Below are positions 1 through 8,071 of a stretch of 8,071 nucleotides of DNA, in pieces. The stretch is from positions 1 to 8,071 of the forward strand of contig JAULYI010000128.1 of NCBI GenBank assembly GCA_032117915.1. Reading direction: 5' to 3'. Both the position numbers and the translations under genes were made by a program. Positions within the stretch are counted from its first letter, which is position 1; each line of letters begins with the position of its first letter. Under the pieces are notes generated by a model that did not search any database, was not told the origin of the DNA, and saw nothing but the letters and a program-made list of their open reading frames with translations. The DNA is from ZLKRG46 sp032117915 (lineage in GTDB: Bacteria > Bacteroidota > Ignavibacteria > Kapaibacteriales > Kapaibacteriaceae).

Positions 1-120
1 GTCCGGCGAGATCGCCGGCACGATGATGGCCGTCAGTCCTTGTTCCCAGGCGCGTGCGATCACGTCATCCCGGTCGGCATTGAAGGCCGAAGCATCGATA
101 TGGGCATGGGTGTCGATCAT
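1..120 (-). CDS. tatD: TatD-family metal-dependent DNase, N-terminal fragment
   Basis: Only the first 40 codons are in the window; the rest lies beyond the left edge. The protein starts MIDTHAHIDA, the hallmark N-terminus of the TatD family, with H5 and H7 forming the HxH metal-binding pair of the amidohydrolase-type TIM barrel. It continues through a stretch (EQGLTAIIVPAISPD) that matches the family's second strand. TatD proteins are cytoplasmic metal-dependent 3'-5' exonucleases linked to DNA repair and oxidative-damage processing. The start codon at 118-120 overlaps the stop codon of bcp (117-119) in an ATGA arrangement, so translation is probably coupled and the two genes share a transcript. 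I see no separate promoter. The family call is firm; the exact substrate cannot be judged from this fragment. Confidence 0.88.
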   Translation of the reverse strand, partial: MIDTHAHIDASAFNADRDDVIARAWEQGLTAIIVPAISPD

Positions 121-590
121 GCGGCGCCGAGTTCCTTCAGGCGAGCGATCACGGCGTCGACGTGGCCGGGAACGCTCACCTTGGCAAAGGTAGCCGCGAT
201 CTTGCCCTTGGGATCGATGATGTACGTGGTGCGTTCCACGCCCATGTACTTCCGTCCGTACATCGACTTTTCCTTCCAGGTGTCATACGCCTCGCATACT
301 GCGTGGTCTTCGTCGGACACCAGCGCAAAGTTCAGATCGTACTTCTTGACAAACGCATCGTGTTTCTTGGGACTGTCGGGCGAGACGCCAACGACCTTCA
401 CGTCAAGCGACGTAAGCACCTTCATGTTGTCACGGAATCCGCACGCCTCGGCCGTACATCCGCTGGTGTCATCCTTCGGATAGAAGTACAGAACCAGCCA
501 CGAGCCCTTGGCCTGCGACAGCGCGAATGTTCCATTGCCATCGGTTGCGGCTGTAAACGCCGGCGCCTTTGTTCCTTCTGTGAGTGCCAT
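117..590 (-). CDS. bcp: Thioredoxin-dependent peroxiredoxin, Bcp/PrxQ type
   Basis: This 157-residue protein has the usual length and fold signature of Bcp/PrxQ peroxiredoxins, which reduce hydrogen peroxide and organic hydroperoxides in the cytoplasm using thioredoxin. The motif YPKDDTSGCTAEACGFRD (37-54) holds the peroxidatic cysteine C45 and, five residues later, C50 as the likely resolving cysteine, the classical atypical two-cysteine arrangement. T42 and R120 (in ERTTYIID) are the conserved active-site partners. VGVSPDSPKKHDAFVKKY (67-84) is also typical of the family. The ATG at 588-590 is the first in frame and gives an N-terminus (MALTEGTKAPAF) that aligns with family starts. No convincing Shine-Dalgarno precedes it, which is common in this phylum. 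An outward-facing TAGTTTTG lies 31 bases upstream. The gene is followed by tatD with a 4-base overlap. Confidence 0.95.
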   Translation of the reverse strand: MALTEGTKAPAFTAATDGNGTFALSQAKGSWLVLYFYPKDDTSGCTAEACGFRDNMKVLTSLDVKVVGVSPDSPKKHDAFVKKYDLNFALVSDEDHAVCEAYDTWKEKSMYGRKYMGVERTTYIIDPKGKIAATFAKVSVPGHVDAVIARLKELGAA

Positions 591-621
591 AGGTGGTCAT
601 TGCGTTGGTGAGTGATCGCTG

Positions 622-629
622 CAAAACTA
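622..629 (-). promoter_or_regulatory. Candidate -7 promoter element for bcp
   Basis: On the minus strand these bases read TAGTTTTG, a full match to the Bacteroidota -7 consensus TAnnTTTG, placed 31 bases before the bcp start codon. The same octamer occurs on the plus strand at 994-1001, before the gene at 1027. I could not find a clear -33 TTTG at the usual distance, so this is a weak promoter call that rests on position and on the matching copy. Confidence 0.35.
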
Positions 630-630
630 C

Positions 631-731
631 CGCGAAGCTTCGCTTTGCGCTGCGCGAAAAGCTTCGCGCTACGCGCTTCGCGAAAACCTTCGCGAGAAAT
701 TGCATGAAAAGCTACGCGCTTTGCGCGCAGC
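631..731. repeat. Intergenic block of palindromic, roughly heptameric GC-rich repeats
   Basis: The block is a run of short inverted repeats built from variants of GCGCTAC and GCGCTTC. GCGAAGCTTCGC (632-643) is a perfect palindrome. GCGCGAA (652-658) pairs with TTCGCGC (663-669). CGCGAA (679-684) pairs with TTCGCG (689-694). GCTACGCGC (711-719) pairs with GCGCGCAGC (723-731) with one mismatch, around a TTT loop. Two 21-base stretches, at 656-676 and 706-726, are imperfect direct copies exactly 50 bases apart with three differences. The word GCGCTACGCGC (666-676) recurs twice at 2137-2154. Read on the minus strand, the last hairpin is followed by TTTT and could stop transcription arriving from the right. 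Its role is unknown: it may be a lineage-specific interspersed repeat, a protein-binding site or a transcript-structuring element. Confidence 0.6.
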
Positions 732-901
732 CCAAAGTGTGCATTTCATGACGACTTGCTCAATAGCTTGCAACAACTTCTGCAAAACGGTTACGTTTGA
801 GTCGCTTCGTAACCAACGATAGCGTCGAAGTCAGGGGCGACGCGCTGGTATGGATCTGGGAACATCGTGTTGATAGCGCTGACAGTCAGTGTCGCCGGTG
901 T

Positions 902-924
902 GATGTCATGCTTTAGCATGCATC
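902..924 (+). other. Bulged inverted repeat (possible hairpin)
   Basis: GATG (902-905) and CATGC (907-911) pair with GCATG (916-920) and CATC (921-924) around a TTTA loop, with T906 bulged. This gives about nine base pairs. It lies about 100 bases before the gene at 1027. There is no T-run after it, so it does not look like an intrinsic terminator. It could be an operator or simply the decayed remains of a longer repeat. Confidence 0.4.
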
Positions 925-972
925 GGCTGTATTGTGTTGCCGACTGTGGCGTATGTGACAGTATTTGGAATA

Positions 973-988
973 GTCCACCATTGTGGAC
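973..988 (+). promoter_or_regulatory. Perfect inverted repeat just upstream of a candidate promoter
   Basis: GTCCAC (973-978) is mirrored by GTGGAC (983-988) with a CATT spacer. It ends five bases before the TAGTTTTG element at 994-1001, a position where a dimeric regulator could bind. No regulator gene is in the window, so the operator reading is inference only. Confidence 0.3.
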
Positions 989-993
989 CTATC

Positions 994-1001
994 TAGTTTT
1001 G
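994..1001 (+). promoter_or_regulatory. Candidate -7 promoter element for the gene at 1027
   Basis: TAGTTTTG matches the Bacteroidota -7 consensus TAnnTTTG and lies 25 bases before the ATG at 1027. It is identical to the octamer facing bcp at 622-629. A TTTG at 964-967 is present, but about 26 bases upstream, which is longer than the usual -33 to -7 spacing. Confidence 0.35.
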
Positions 1002-1012
1002 TATTGGTTTTT

Positions 1013-1020
1013 AGGGAGAG
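1013..1020 (+). promoter_or_regulatory. Shine-Dalgarno-like site for the gene at 1027
   Basis: AGGGAGAG ends six bases before the ATG at 1027, a normal spacing. It is only one base from the ATG at 1022, whose frame closes after eight codons. This favours 1027 as the ancestral start. Confidence 0.45.
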
Positions 1021-1026
1021 TATGGT

Positions 1027-2128
1027 ATGGGGATTAGCGTCATGGTAGCGCAGATGACAATAGCTGCTACGGTAGAACAAGCCCGGGCCCAGCGTTTACG
1101 CGGGCCGGAACCCTGGGCATGCGAACGATATGCGAATAACGACGTCAAAGATCTAAAGGATAGCCGGTTCGCTCTGTCTGCCTGGAATGCCACGCTCAAG
1201 GAGTGGGACATACGCGATACGTTCTGTCTGGCGAATGTGGATCCGGAGGTAGATAAAGATGGCGACACCCTCTCGATCGGTCTGAAGCGTCCGCCGGATG
1301 CGCCGAACTACGACATGAACTACTAGAACGTGGTCTTCATGGGTGCTGGCCGGTTCTATGGCGACGAGGATACGACGTTGAACGGCGAGCCGACGTTCAT
1401 CTGGGCTCCGAACATGTATCTTATGGAACACTCCTACATGGCCGCTCCGGAGGTCCTGATCTCGGAGTCGATCGGTCCGTCCACCGCCGATGCCTTCACG
1501 GATCTGCCAAAGTGGATTACCAGCCGTGGAGCCGGAGCGAAGAACATGAGACAGGTAACGATTTCATCAGTCAGGGGCCACACAGCGATCACACCTGTGT
1601 TTACATCGCAGCTGTATGGTACGGGAGTTGGTGGTGATAACTCGTACTATCTGAGTACGTATCATGACTTCGTTGTCTGTGGTGTACAGTCTGAGAGAGT
1701 GAATGGTGGTGCATACGTCCGCGGTGCCTGCCTGACAGATACGATCTGGGGTGCAGGCTTTGGTGTGAACACGGATAAACGTTCGTACGCAATGTGCTTC
1801 CGCTCTCCGGTATCGCTTACCACGCCGGTGACGGTTGTACAGTACGATGCCGGCACCGGCGTGGCATCCGGTACAACGTTGGGCCCACTTGCAGGTAGCG
1901 CCGCACCCTGTGCGGTCTGTCTTGCGCCTGAACACTGCCGTGCACAGCGTGTTCATCCGCGACCAGCTGGGCCGCGTGCACGTCCAGCATGGCGATGGCG
2001 CGTCACCATCGCTGTCACCATCCCCGACAACCACCATGGACGTCTCGGTACTGCCGCCCGGCCTGTATGCCCTGCAAGCCACCGGCGCTGATGGCACCAC
2101 GTATACAACATCGTTCATCAAGGAGTAG
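1027..2128 (+). pseudogene. Degraded T9SS-exported protein with C-terminal sorting domain
   Basis: Read through two lesions, this would be one protein of about 366 residues. The first segment (1027-1323) ends at an in-frame TAG (1324-1326). The same frame then continues as NVVFMGAGRFYGDED and stays open to about 1890. There the sensible reading shifts by one base into another frame, giving LQVAPHPVRSVLRL, then VFIRDQLGRVHV, and finally DVSVLPPGLYALQATGADG and SFIKE, ending at TAG 2126-2128. That last part has the layout of a T9SS type A sorting domain: a PxP-type start, a central LGR strand, and a final LPPGLY strand. The N-terminus has a weak hydrophobic stretch (ISVMVAQMTIAATV) followed by ARAQ, possibly a worn signal peptide. 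The middle is beta-rich looking, with many T, V, Y and G, and I do not recognise its family. Alternatives are sequencing errors, or two separate genes. The protein would have been exported to the cell surface or medium. Confidence 0.65.
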
Positions 2129-2146
2129 GTAGCGCAGCGCTACGCG

Positions 2147-2157
<11 letters not shown>
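2129..2157. repeat. GCGCTAC tandem heptamers between convergent genes
   Basis: GTAGCGC (2129-2135) is followed by A, then GCGCTAC (2137-2143), GCGCTAC (2144-2150) and GCGCGTC (2151-2157). The first heptamer is the inverted form of the next two and can pair with either; pairing with the second leaves an 8-base loop. The repeat fills the entire 18-base gap between the plus-strand pseudogene and dnaX and runs into the end of dnaX, supplying its TAG stop (2147-2149). The 11-base word GCGCTACGCGC is shared with 666-676. No T-run follows on either strand, so it is not a standard intrinsic terminator, although the hairpin could still help end both transcripts. Confidence 0.6.
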
Positions 2158-3790
<1,633 letters not shown>

Positions 3791-3851
3791 GATCTCCAAA
3801 CTACGAACCAAGCTGTCACAGATGATGCCGTTTTGGGTCATATCTTCCGTT
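3791..3851. promoter_or_regulatory. 61-base divergent promoter region between dnaX and the protease operon
   Basis: The start codons of dnaX (minus) and the first protease (plus) are only 61 bases apart, so both promoters must overlap here or lie inside the opposite gene. On the minus strand TAGTTTG (3797-3803), one base short of the TAnnTTTG consensus, lies six bases before the dnaX ATG, partly overlapping its GGAG. On the plus strand GTTTTG (3830-3835) lies 16 bases before the protease ATG, but the preceding TA is replaced by CC. Neither is a clean promoter. Confidence 0.3.
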
Positions 3852-6689
3852 ATGGCTCGATCCGTGGTCCTCATCATCGCATTTGTGACGTCCCTTGCCG
3901 GCATGCTGGCCGGCGAACTGCGCATTGTTGACGACGTATGGCAGGGTTATCCGGTCAAGGTCGTCGCCAATATCCTCCGCATTCGTCTGCAGACCGGACA
4001 GGCCTATACCATCGACGATGCCGCCCGCCTGATGCCCCCCGGCGTCCGCGTCTCCGAACAGATGCTGCGTCCCGCCCAATCCCGCCTGATGGGACAGGGT
4101 CTGTTCCGCATGGGGAAGGGGGCACTGACAGACCCACTGCTACGCGCCGAAGAGGCGTTGCTGCGGACGTTTGTGGTGACGGTGGACGGACCCATCGACC
4201 TGCGTCGGATGGCGGCAAAACTGGCCTCGTACTCGACGATCATCGAAACCGCCGAACCATGGATCGTTGACCAGCCGCAGTCGGCGCCGGATGACCCCTA
4301 TGTGAACGATCAGGCCTACCTGCCGGTGATCCGTGCCCTGGATGCCTGGGCCATCTACAATGGTGACCCCTCGGTGGTGATCGCCATCTGTGATAACGGC
4401 GTCGACCAACAGCACGAGGACCTGGCGGGCAACCTGTTCACGCGTATCACCGAGGTGCCGGACAACGGCGTGGATGACGATAAGAATGGCTTTATCGATG
4501 ACTACCGGGGCTATAATCTGGCGTCAGAGGTGGACGGAACGCCCGGCTCCACGTCCCACGGCGAATCCCACGGCACGGAAGTCGCCGGCCTTGCCGGCGC
4601 AACATGGAATAACACGCTGGGGATCGCCGGCATCGGTGGCCGCTGCACGATCTTCCCCCTCAAAGCCTCCATCCGCGGCTCGAGTGCTGTGGTCTTCGGC
4701 TATCAGGGCATCATGTATGCCGCCATGCAGGGCTTCAAGGTGGTGAACTGTTCGTGGGGCGTCGTCAAGCCGTTCTCCGTCATCGACCAGTCCGTGATTG
4801 ACTATGCAAATGCCCGCGGCACCCTCGTCGTGGCTTCCGCCGGAAACCACGGTACGGCGTCAGGCGGCACACAGTATGACCGCAACTACCCTTCGTCCTA
4901 TCGCGGTGTGCTGGGTGTGGGCGAGACCACGCTGCTGGATCGGGTGACGTCGACCTCGGGTCTGGGCGTGAATGCCGACATCTTTGCGCCGGGATTTCAG
5001 GCGTATACCACGACGACGTTCAATGGCTACACGAGCTTTGGCGTGCAAGGCACGTCGTTTGCATCGCCGATGGTGGCCGCTGCGGCAGCATTGGTTCGCG
5101 GCAAGTATCCCACGCTGACGCCTGCACAGACGGCAGCAATGCTGCGTCGTTCGGCGTCGAGCATCGCCGCAGCGAACCCGAGTATTCAGCCCGGACTAGC
5201 CGGACGTCTGGACATGGTGGCCGCACTGTCGCAGCAACCTATGGGTGCACCCGGCATCGAGATCACGGGCTATCGCCTGCTTGCCGCAGGCAAGCAGGTG
5301 CGGCGCACGCCGTTCGACGTACCGCTTACGCTGCAGCTTGACCTGGTGAATCACCTGGGGCCGGCGCGCGGCGTGGTGACCGAGGCCCGCATCGTTGCGC
5401 GCAACGGGTGGGACGTTGCGCTGCTCACACCCAACGTCGAACCTATTGACATACCCTCCGGTGCAACGACGGCTGTTACCACCGCATCCATCACCATCCG
5501 CACGCAGGGTGAGCGTCCGCTGATGCTTGCCGTACGCGTGGCGGCCGAAGGTTCGTACGAGGATGAGTACGTGGTGATGATCGAGCCCGAGTCGAACATG
5601 ACGACGCTGTCGAACGGCGTGCTCACGTACTCGATCGGCGATGCAGGGTCGCTCGGTGTTGTCGGTGCGCAGGATGCTCGACTTGGCAACAGCTTTGTAT
5701 GGAGCGGTGGGTACTGGATGATGTCACCGTCGGGACTGGTGGTGACGGAAGGGGAGACCCTTGGCGTAACCGGCATGAATGACATCGGTCTTGCTTCGGA
5801 CTTTGCCCCGGTAAAGCGCTTTGTGGAACCCGACACGAACGTCGGCGTGATGTCCGACGCTGTAGCGCCCGACGACCGTCGCATTGGCGTCGAGGTGCGC
5901 ACCCGGGCAACCTTCCACCGCGTGCATCCGCAGGCGACGGTACTGCAGCTTACGCTTACGAATACCTCCGGACGAATCCTCAACGATGTTGGCATGGGCT
6001 ACATCCTGGATTGGGACCTGGGCTCGGGCGGCAACTTCAACCGCTCGAGGTTTGCGCCAGAGGCAATACCCACGATGTTCCGGGAAGCACCCATTGCCGC
6101 ACAGGTGTTCTACCGTGAGGTGGCGCCGGTCAAGGCCGCTGTGATGTGCGGCGTGATGACGTCCCACGAAGGTGCACGGCCGCAGACGGCCGCATTCCCG
6201 TGGAGTGACTTCCTGGGCGACGGACTGTCGTCACTAGAAATGGTCGAGCTGCTGCGCAACGACGCGTCTGTCCAGACCGACTTCGAGGGTGACCTTGCCG
6301 GCATGATCGGTATGCGCTTTCCGGGAGCGCTTGCACCGAACGAACAGCGACAGATGGCCGTGGTCTTTGCCGTCGCTTCAACGATCGACTCGGCAGCCAC
6401 CATCATGCGCGATGTCATCGTTGATCCGACGAGTGTTCCGTCCGGTGGTACTGCAACCGTACGACTGGTGCCGAACCCTGCGTCCGACGCTGTGCGGGTG
6501 CAGCATGCGCAGGGCACAACCGAGATCAGTATCTACGATCAGCGAGGCGTGTTCCTGCTGCGCAGAGCGGTCGACGTGGATGCGACGCTCACGCTCCTTG
6601 ACTTGCACATGGTTGCCGGCGGCATGTATCACGCCGTCATCACGAGCAGCAACCGCCGTATCACCCTGCCGTTGGCCATCATCCGATGA
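3852..6689 (+). CDS. Secreted subtilisin-like S8 serine protease with T9SS sorting domain
   Basis: This 945-residue protease starts with a signal peptide (MARSVVLIIAFVTSLAGMLAG), which fixes the ATG at 3852; the longer frame upstream lies opposite dnaX. Residues about 22-155 form a likely propeptide. The S8 catalytic domain spans about 160-460, with the full set of catalytic residues: D181 (ICDNGVDQQHEDL), H240 (SHGTEVAGL), oxyanion N332 (ASAGNHGT) and S402 (GTSFASPMVA). An acidic loop, DNGVDDDKNGFIDDYRGYN (about 204-222), probably binds calcium and is common in T9SS-exported subtilases. A beta-rich middle (about 470-865) follows; I cannot assign it to a family. The last 76 residues begin VRLVPNPASD, include IYDQRGVFLLRR and VAGGMYHAVI, and match a T9SS type A sorting domain. 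The protein should therefore cross the outer membrane and be anchored or released. The next protease gene overlaps its stop by four bases. Confidence 0.93.
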   Translation: MARSVVLIIAFVTSLAGMLAGELRIVDDVWQGYPVKVVANILRIRLQTGQAYTIDDAARLMPPGVRVSEQMLRPAQSRLMGQGLFRMGKGALTDPLLRAEEALLRTFVVTVDGPIDLRRMAAKLASYSTIIETAEPWIVDQPQSAPDDPYVNDQAYLPVIRALDAWAIYNGDPSVVIAICDNGVDQQHEDLAGNLFTRITEVPDNGVDDDKNGFIDDYRGYNLASEVDGTPGSTSHGESHGTEVAGLAGATWNNTLGIAGIGGRCTIFPLKASIRGSSAVVFGYQGIMYAAMQGFKVVNCSWGVVKPFSVIDQSVIDYANARGTLVVASAGNHGTASGGTQYDRNYPSSYRGVLGVGETTLLDRVTSTSGLGVNADIFAPGFQAYTTTTFNGYTSFGVQGTSFASPMVAAAAALVRGKYPTLTPAQTAAMLRRSASSIAAANPSIQPGLAGRLDMVAALSQQPMGAPGIEITGYRLLAAGKQVRRTPFDVPLTLQLDLVNHLGPARGVVTEARIVARNGWDVALLTPNVEPIDIPSGATTAVTTASITIRTQGERPLMLAVRVAAEGSYEDEYVVMIEPESNMTTLSNGVLTYSIGDAGSLGVVGAQDARLGNSFVWSGGYWMMSPSGLVVTEGETLGVTGMNDIGLASDFAPVKRFVEPDTNVGVMSDAVAPDDRRIGVEVRTRATFHRVHPQATVLQLTLTNTSGRILNDVGMGYILDWDLGSGGNFNRSRFAPEAIPTMFREAPIAAQVFYREVAPVKAAVMCGVMTSHEGARPQTAAFPWSDFLGDGLSSLEMVELLRNDASVQTDFEGDLAGMIGMRFPGALAPNEQRQMAVVFAVASTIDSAATIMRDVIVDPTSVPSGGTATVRLVPNPASDAVRVQHAQGTTEISIYDQRGVFLLRRAVDVDATLTLLDLHMVAGGMYHAVITSSNRRITLPLAIIR

Positions 6690-8071
6690 AGTACGTTCTG
6701 CTCGCCCTTCTGGTGCTGACCACGGTCACGCACGCTGCAACGGCACAATCGCTACGGCTGCTCCCGGCGCGCCCGCCGGAGCGCCTTGACGACGTCGTAG
6801 CCGGACAGTTGAAGATCCGACTGCGGCCGGAGGCCGTCCTCGACAATGATGTCTGCGCCGTCGTCGCCCGCTACGGTCTTATGGTCGAGCGTGCCTACCT
6901 GCCCTACGCACAGTCACTGCAGGCACAGCTGGATGCCGCCACCGTCGTGCAGCGGTCCACACCCTCTGCTCGCGCCCTGATGCTCGACGAGCGGCTGCGC
7001 CGCAGCTACGTCGTACGGTACGACACGTCCCGTGGCGAACCGGAGAGGATGGCGCGAATGCTGGTGCTTGGATGCACGGACATCGAAGTGGCCGAACCTG
7101 TGACGGTGGGGCGGCTGACCGGTGAGCCGAATGACTCGCTGGTGTCACAGCAGCCCATGCTGACGACCATCCGTGCCTTCGACGCATGGGATGTTGAAGG
7201 CGGTGACACGCTGGTGCTGATCGGCATCAGCGATTCGGGCGTGCTGCAGGAACATGAAGATCTTGCGCCGAGCCTCCATACGAACTGGCGCGAAGTGCCG
7301 AACAACGGTGTGGATGACGATAACAACGGCTACATCGACGATTACCGCGGATACAACTTTGGGACAGCCCTCGACAGTACGGCTTATGGCAACACGTTCA
7401 ACAAGCGCGAAGGCCACGGCACCGGTGTTGCCGGTATCTGCGGTGCTGCCGCTAACAACGGTATCGGTATCGCCGGCGTAGCCGGTGCATGCCGCATGGT
7501 TCCGCTCAAGACCATGCCCGACAACATCAACGGCATCCTCTACGGCTACGAGTCCATCATGTACTGCGCTCTGAACGGCATTCACGTTGTGAACTGCTCG
7601 TGGGGCGGCTTTTCGAAGTCGTGCATCGACGAAGACGTCATTGCCTATGCCGTCGAGCGAGGCACGGCCGTAGTGGCTGCGGCAGGCAACCATGGTACAA
7701 CCGCTCCGTTCTACCCTGCGGCCTACGAAGGCGTGCTGAGCGTGGGCGTGACCGATCCTGAAGACAACGTCATCGGCATGTCCGGACGCGGAGCGTTTGT
7801 CGATGTGATGGCACCGGGACAGCGTACGCTTACCACTAGCAATGACGGTGGCTACGGCGGTTTCTGTTGCACCAGTGGCTCAGCGCCCATCGTCTCCGGC
7901 ATCGTCGGCTTGGTCCGGTCCAAACACCCCACGATCACTCCTGCACAGGCATGTGCTATGGTGCGTACGGCAGTTGATGACATCGGTGCGAAGAATGCTG
8001 CCGTGGCCGACCTCATTCCGGGCCGCGTCAACGTCTTGCGTGCCCTTACCATGCCCCCTGATTCGATCCAT
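6686..8071 (+). CDS. Second secreted subtilisin-like S8 protease, cut by window edge
   Basis: The frame is open from the ATG at 6686 to the window end (462 codons), and the C-terminus is missing. It starts with a clear signal peptide, MKYVLLALLVLTTVTHAATA, with likely cleavage after ATA (residue 20). A propeptide (about 21-160) and an S8 domain (about 165-455) follow. Catalytic residues are D183 (GISDSGV), H244 (EGHGTGVAGI), oxyanion N335 (AAGNHGT) and S397. The nucleophile motif is unusual: FCCTSGSAP replaces the normal GTSxxxP, with cysteine in the glycine position, while serine, threonine and proline are kept. The acidic loop NNGVDDDNNGYIDDYRGYN is nearly the same as in the upstream protease, so the two are paralogues. 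The ATG overlaps the upstream stop (ATGA), indicating coupled translation. A T9SS sorting domain would be expected beyond the edge, but this cannot be seen. Confidence 0.92.
   Translation, partial: MKYVLLALLVLTTVTHAATAQSLRLLPARPPERLDDVVAGQLKIRLRPEAVLDNDVCAVVARYGLMVERAYLPYAQSLQAQLDAATVVQRSTPSARALMLDERLRRSYVVRYDTSRGEPERMARMLVLGCTDIEVAEPVTVGRLTGEPNDSLVSQQPMLTTIRAFDAWDVEGGDTLVLIGISDSGVLQEHEDLAPSLHTNWREVPNNGVDDDNNGYIDDYRGYNFGTALDSTAYGNTFNKREGHGTGVAGICGAAANNGIGIAGVAGACRMVPLKTMPDNINGILYGYESIMYCALNGIHVVNCSWGGFSKSCIDEDVIAYAVERGTAVVAAAGNHGTTAPFYPAAYEGVLSVGVTDPEDNVIGMSGRGAFVDVMAPGQRTLTTSNDGGYGGFCCTSGSAPIVSGIVGLVRSKHPTITPAQACAMVRTAVDDIGAKNAAVADLIPGRVNVLRALTMPPDSIH

Larger units (their letters stand above)
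591..1026. other. Gene-free divergent intergenic region
   Basis: This region lies between two outward-facing genes and I find no supported coding sequence in it on either strand. It contains the repeat block at 631-731. It also contains three further inverted repeats: GGTTACG/CGTAACC (789-795 and 808-814, loop 12), a bulged hairpin at 902-924, and GTCCAC/GTGGAC (973-978 and 983-988, loop 4). The part from about 735 onward looks less GC-rich than the flanking genes. No tRNA, rRNA or known riboswitch pattern is recognisable. Confidence 0.6.

Noticed and set aside
40..611. Plus-strand open frames of about 150 codons opposite bcp and tatD
   Set aside because: They are antisense to clear peroxiredoxin and TatD sequences and show no family motif.
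631..731. CRISPR array
   Set aside because: The repeats are short, degenerate and overlapping, with no uniform spacers and no cas genes nearby.
1324..1326. TAG as a recoded sense codon
   Set aside because: TAG also ends dnaX and the last frame of the same broken gene, at sensible family end points, so TAG acts as a stop in this genome.
3791..3925. Longer N-terminus for dnaX
   Set aside because: The extra 45 residues do not resemble DnaX and overlap the start of the divergent protease; the family N-terminus begins at 3790.

Overview
The window looks like chromosomal DNA from a GC-rich bacterium that uses the type IX secretion system (T9SS). The strongest clue is that two genes end in T9SS-type C-terminal sorting domains, which are confined to the Bacteroidota/Chlorobi supergroup. 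High GC combined with T9SS cargo suggests a Kapabacteria- or Ignavibacteria-like lineage rather than a classical low-GC Bacteroidota. This placement is inference, because no marker gene in the window fixes it.

Left part (1-590, minus strand): a two-gene unit, bcp (peroxiredoxin) followed by tatD (metal-dependent DNase, running off the left edge), joined by a 4-base ATGA overlap. Positions 591-1026 hold no gene. This stretch has a block of palindromic, roughly 7-base-periodic repeats (631-731), several small inverted repeats, and the same octamer TAGTTTTG facing outward toward both flanking genes, which resembles the Bacteroidota -7 promoter element TAnnTTTG.

Centre-left (1027-2128, plus strand): a broken gene for a T9SS-exported protein. 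It has an in-frame TAG at 1324-1326 and a frameshift near 1885-1895 just before its sorting domain. It converges on dnaX (2147-3790, minus strand; DNA polymerase III gamma/tau). The 18-base gap between them consists of the same GCGCTAC repeat seen at 631-731.

Right part (3852-8071, plus strand): two tandem, paralogous subtilisin-like (S8) secreted proteases, again joined by an ATGA overlap. The first is complete, with signal peptide, propeptide, catalytic domain, beta-rich middle and T9SS sorting domain. The second is cut by the right edge after its catalytic domain. The first protease is divergent from dnaX, with only 61 bases between start codons. The proteases probably act outside the cell or on its surface; bcp, tatD and dnaX are ordinary housekeeping genes. 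I do not see a new defence or mobile system here. The more unusual items are the shared intergenic repeat family, the decayed T9SS cargo gene and the altered nucleophile motif of the second protease.
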